DNA of 64,000 nt from Salifodinibacter halophilus. Its GTDB lineage: Bacteria; Pseudomonadota; Gammaproteobacteria; Nevskiales; Salinisphaeraceae. The translations under genes were made by a program, and so were the position numbers. The first letter of the stretch is position 1. Every line of letters begins with the position of its first letter. The notes below the pieces were generated by a model. It did not search any database. It worked only from the letters and a program-made list of their open reading frames with translations, and was not told the DNA's origin. The stretch covers positions 1,984,001 through 2,048,000 of the forward strand of contig JABEEB010000001.1 of assembly GCA_012999515.1 (NCBI GenBank). Reading direction: 5' to 3'. Shown here one piece after another: positions 61,938-64,000 of the stretch.

Positions 61938-64000
61938 ATGACTGACCAGGACCGACTGCCACTGCTGCCGTTGCGTGACGTGGTGGTGTTCCCGCATATG
62001 GCGATTCCATTGTTCGTTGGGCGTGAGAACTCGATCACCGCGCTCAATGCTGCGATGGCCGAAGATAAAAAGATTCTGCTTGTGGCCCAGCGCTCGGCAG
62101 AAATCGACGAGCCAGGGCGCGACGAAGTCTACGATGTGGCGACTGTCGCTTCCATTTTGCAGATGCTCAAACTGCCGGACGGCACCGTCAAAGTGTTGGT
62201 GGAAGGCAGCGATCGTGCCCACTTGGGGTCGTTTGAAGAAGCCGAAGATGGTTATTTTGTCGCTGGCTGGGAAGCGGTGACAGAACCTGCTGGCGACCAA
62301 GTCGAATCGGATGCGCTGATGCGTTCGGCCGTGACCAGCTTCGAGTCCTATTCCAAACTGAATAACAAGGTTTCTTCGGATCTGCTGGCATCGTTGTCTA
62401 GCATGGATTCGGCAGGGCGCTTGGCCGACACGATGGTGGGCCACTTAAATCTTCGCCTCGACGAGCGCCAGGAAATTCTCGAGATCGCTGACCCGGCTGC
62501 GCGACTCGAGCACGTCGTCGCCAAAATCGAAGCGGAAAAAGAAGTCCTTGAGGTCGAGAAAAAAATCCGCAGTCGCGTCAAGGAGCAGATGGAGAAATCG
62601 CAGCGCGAGTATTATTTGAATGAGCAGATGAAGGCCATTCAGAAAGAACTCGGCGAAATTGACGAAAGTGGCGGCAACGACCTCGACGAGTTGCAGCAGA
62701 AAATCGAAAAAGCGGGGTTGCCAAAAGCCGCGCGTGAAAAGGTCGACGCCGAATTTGCCAAGTTGAAATCGATGTCGCCGATGGCGGCTGAAGCGACCGT
62801 GGTCCGTAATTATCTGGATTGGATGGTTGATGTGCCGTGGAAAAAGCGCACGCGCACCAAGATCGATCTCGATAAGGCCCAACAGGTGCTCGACACCGAC
62901 CACTACGGGTTGGAACGGGTCAAAGAGCGTATCGTCGAGAACTTGGCCGTGCAGTCGCGGGTCAAGAAGATCAAAGGGCCGATTCTGTGCCTCGTCGGCC
63001 CGCCGGGCGTGGGCAAGACTTCGCTTGGGCGCTCGATCGCGCAAGCGACCAACCGCAAATTCATGCGCATGAGTCTTGGCGGCGTGCGCGACGAAGCCGA
63101 AATCCGCGGTCATCGGCGGACCTATATTGGCTCCATGCCGGGTAAGATCGTTCAGAACCTGACCAAGGTCGGTGTCCGCAATCCGCTGTTTTTGTTGGAT
63201 GAAGTCGACAAGATGGCGATGGATTTCAGAGGCGACCCGGCGTCAGCGTTGCTCGAAGTACTTGACCCCGAGCAAAACAGCACCTTTGCTGATCACTACC
63301 TGGAGGTCGATTACGATCTGTCGCAGGTTATGTTCGTGTGCACGGCTAACACGCTAGATATCCCGCCGGCGCTACTGGATCGCATGGAAGTGATCCGGCT
63401 GTCGGGCTATACAGAGGATGAAAAACTCAACATCGCGGATGGCCACCTGTTGCCGAAGGCCCGATCGGAAAATGGTCTCACAGCTGACGAGTTATCCATT
63501 TCCGACAACGCGTTGACCGATATCATCCGGCGCTATACCCGTGAGGCTGGTGTGCGTAACCTCGAGCGCGAGATCAGCACTGTCTGCCGCAAGGTGGTTA
63601 AGCAAATCATCCAATCCCAGGGGCGCGATTCGGTTAGTGTGACGAACAGCAATCTGCAGAAATATCTGGGTGTGCCGCGGCATCGCTACGGCCAAGCGGA
63701 AGAGACTGACAGCGTAGGCAAGGCCACCGGACTGGCGTGGACCGAGGTCGGCGGCGAGCTGCTCACGTTGGAAGCGGCCGCTGTGCCGGGCACCGGCAAA
63801 ATGGAGAATACCGGCTCGCTTGGCGATGTCATGCAGGAATCGATTCAGGCGGCGCGGACGTTCATTCGATCGCGCACCGAGGCGCTTGGAATCGACCCGG
63901 AATTCATGCGCAACCGCGACGTGCACGTTCATGTGCCGGAAGGCGCGACGCCCAAGGATGGACCCAGCGCTGGCACCGGCATGGCGACAGCCATGATTTC
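61938..64000 (+). CDS. lon: ATP-dependent protease Lon (3' end outside window)
   Basis: An open frame of 687 codons runs to the window edge. It has an N-terminal substrate domain ([23 protein letters not shown]), a coiled-coil segment (about 190-250), an AAA+ module with Walker A GPPGVGKT (354-361), Walker [11 protein letters not shown] near 417, and the start of the protease domain with catalytic Ser677 in DGPSAGTGM. The catalytic Lys lies beyond the end. ATG 61938 follows GAGG. The usual length is about 800 residues, so about 110 are missing only because of the window edge. Confidence 0.96.
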   Translation, partial: MTDQDRLPLLPLRDVVVFPHMAIPLFVGRENSITALNAAMAEDKKILLVAQRSAEIDEPGRDEVYDVATVASILQMLKLPDGTVKVLVEGSDRAHLGSFEEAEDGYFVAGWEAVTEPAGDQVESDALMRSAVTSFESYSKLNNKVSSDLLASLSSMDSAGRLADTMVGHLNLRLDERQEILEIADPAARLEHVVAKIEAEKEVLEVEKKIRSRVKEQMEKSQREYYLNEQMKAIQKELGEIDESGGNDLDELQQKIEKAGLPKAAREKVDAEFAKLKSMSPMAAEATVVRNYLDWMVDVPWKKRTRTKIDLDKAQQVLDTDHYGLERVKERIVENLAVQSRVKKIKGPILCLVGPPGVGKTSLGRSIAQATNRKFMRMSLGGVRDEAEIRGHRRTYIGSMPGKIVQNLTKVGVRNPLFLLDEVDKMAMDFRGDPASALLEVLDPEQNSTFADHYLEVDYDLSQVMFVCTANTLDIPPALLDRMEVIRLSGYTEDEKLNIADGHLLPKARSENGLTADELSISDNALTDIIRRYTREAGVRNLEREISTVCRKVVKQIIQSQGRDSVSVTNSNLQKYLGVPRHRYGQAEETDSVGKATGLAWTEVGGELLTLEAAAVPGTGKMENTGSLGDVMQESIQAARTFIRSRTEALGIDPEFMRNRDVHVHVPEGATPKDGPSAGTGMATAMI

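Overview
The window reads as chromosomal DNA of a moderately GC-rich gammaproteobacterium. The tig-clpP-clpX-lon block, the RlmM-type 23S rRNA methyltransferase, NhaB, a tail-specific protease (Prc) and the M3 oligopeptidase all point that way. NhaB, a Kef-type cation/proton antiporter and a complete glycine betaine/proline ABC importer suggest a salt-exposed (marine or halophilic) lifestyle. I cannot name the genus from sequence alone.

Layout. 1-246: end of an rRNA operon (23S-5S spacer, 5S rRNA, terminator). 375-14967: a divergent two-arm aryl-polyene-type (APE) cluster of dedicated type II fatty-acid-like enzymes. The minus arm (8791 down to 375) encodes acyltransferase, ACP, thioesterase, LolA-like carrier, MMPL exporter, halogenase-like flavoprotein, DUF3261 lipoprotein, ketoreductase and ketosynthase. 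The plus arm (8998 to 14967) encodes ACP, membrane protein, acyl-ACP ligase, dehydratase, LpxL-like acyltransferase, ketosynthase, chain-length factor and second dehydratase. Most genes overlap by 1-11 nt, so translation is coupled. A Gfo/Idh/MocA oxidoreductase follows at 15044. 16-25.3 kb: Kef antiporter, exonuclease III, oligopeptidase A, glutathione reductase, NhaB and phosphoglycerate mutase.

25.7-28.9 kb: proVWX with a clear terminator. Directly after its T-tract begins a decayed group II intron (28923 to about 30040). Its reverse transcriptase is broken by a stop codon and several frameshifts, and it carries a GGACCTG minisatellite. 30.3-39.1 kb: a sugar-acid island on both strands, with a TRAP importer (DctPMQ), L-idonate-5-dehydrogenase-like and 2-ketoacid-reductase-like enzymes, gluconate-5-dehydrogenase-like SDR, gluconokinase, a beta-hydroxyacid dehydrogenase, a small ferredoxin-fold protein and a LacI-family regulator. 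Two GTTAC-type palindromes lie in its two promoter regions and probably bind that regulator.

39.2-57 kb: MFS transporter, DUF47/PhoU-like protein, an operon of FUSC membrane protein, DsbG-like isomerase and M16 peptidase, the RlmM-like methyltransferase, Prc, GNAT, LysE, a Deg-type protease, an AMIN-amidase with three LysM repeats, tRNA-Arg(UCU) and MntH. 57.2-64 kb: aldo/keto reductase, then tig, clpP, clpX and a sigma-32-like promoter before lon, which runs off the end. Much of the right half therefore concerns envelope and protein quality control.

No CRISPR array, prophage or intact insertion sequence was seen. The most unusual items are the terminator-associated group II intron fossil with its minisatellite, the two matched operators of the sugar-acid island, the altered halogenase motif in the APE cluster, and a 14-codon coupling ORF inside the APE plus arm.
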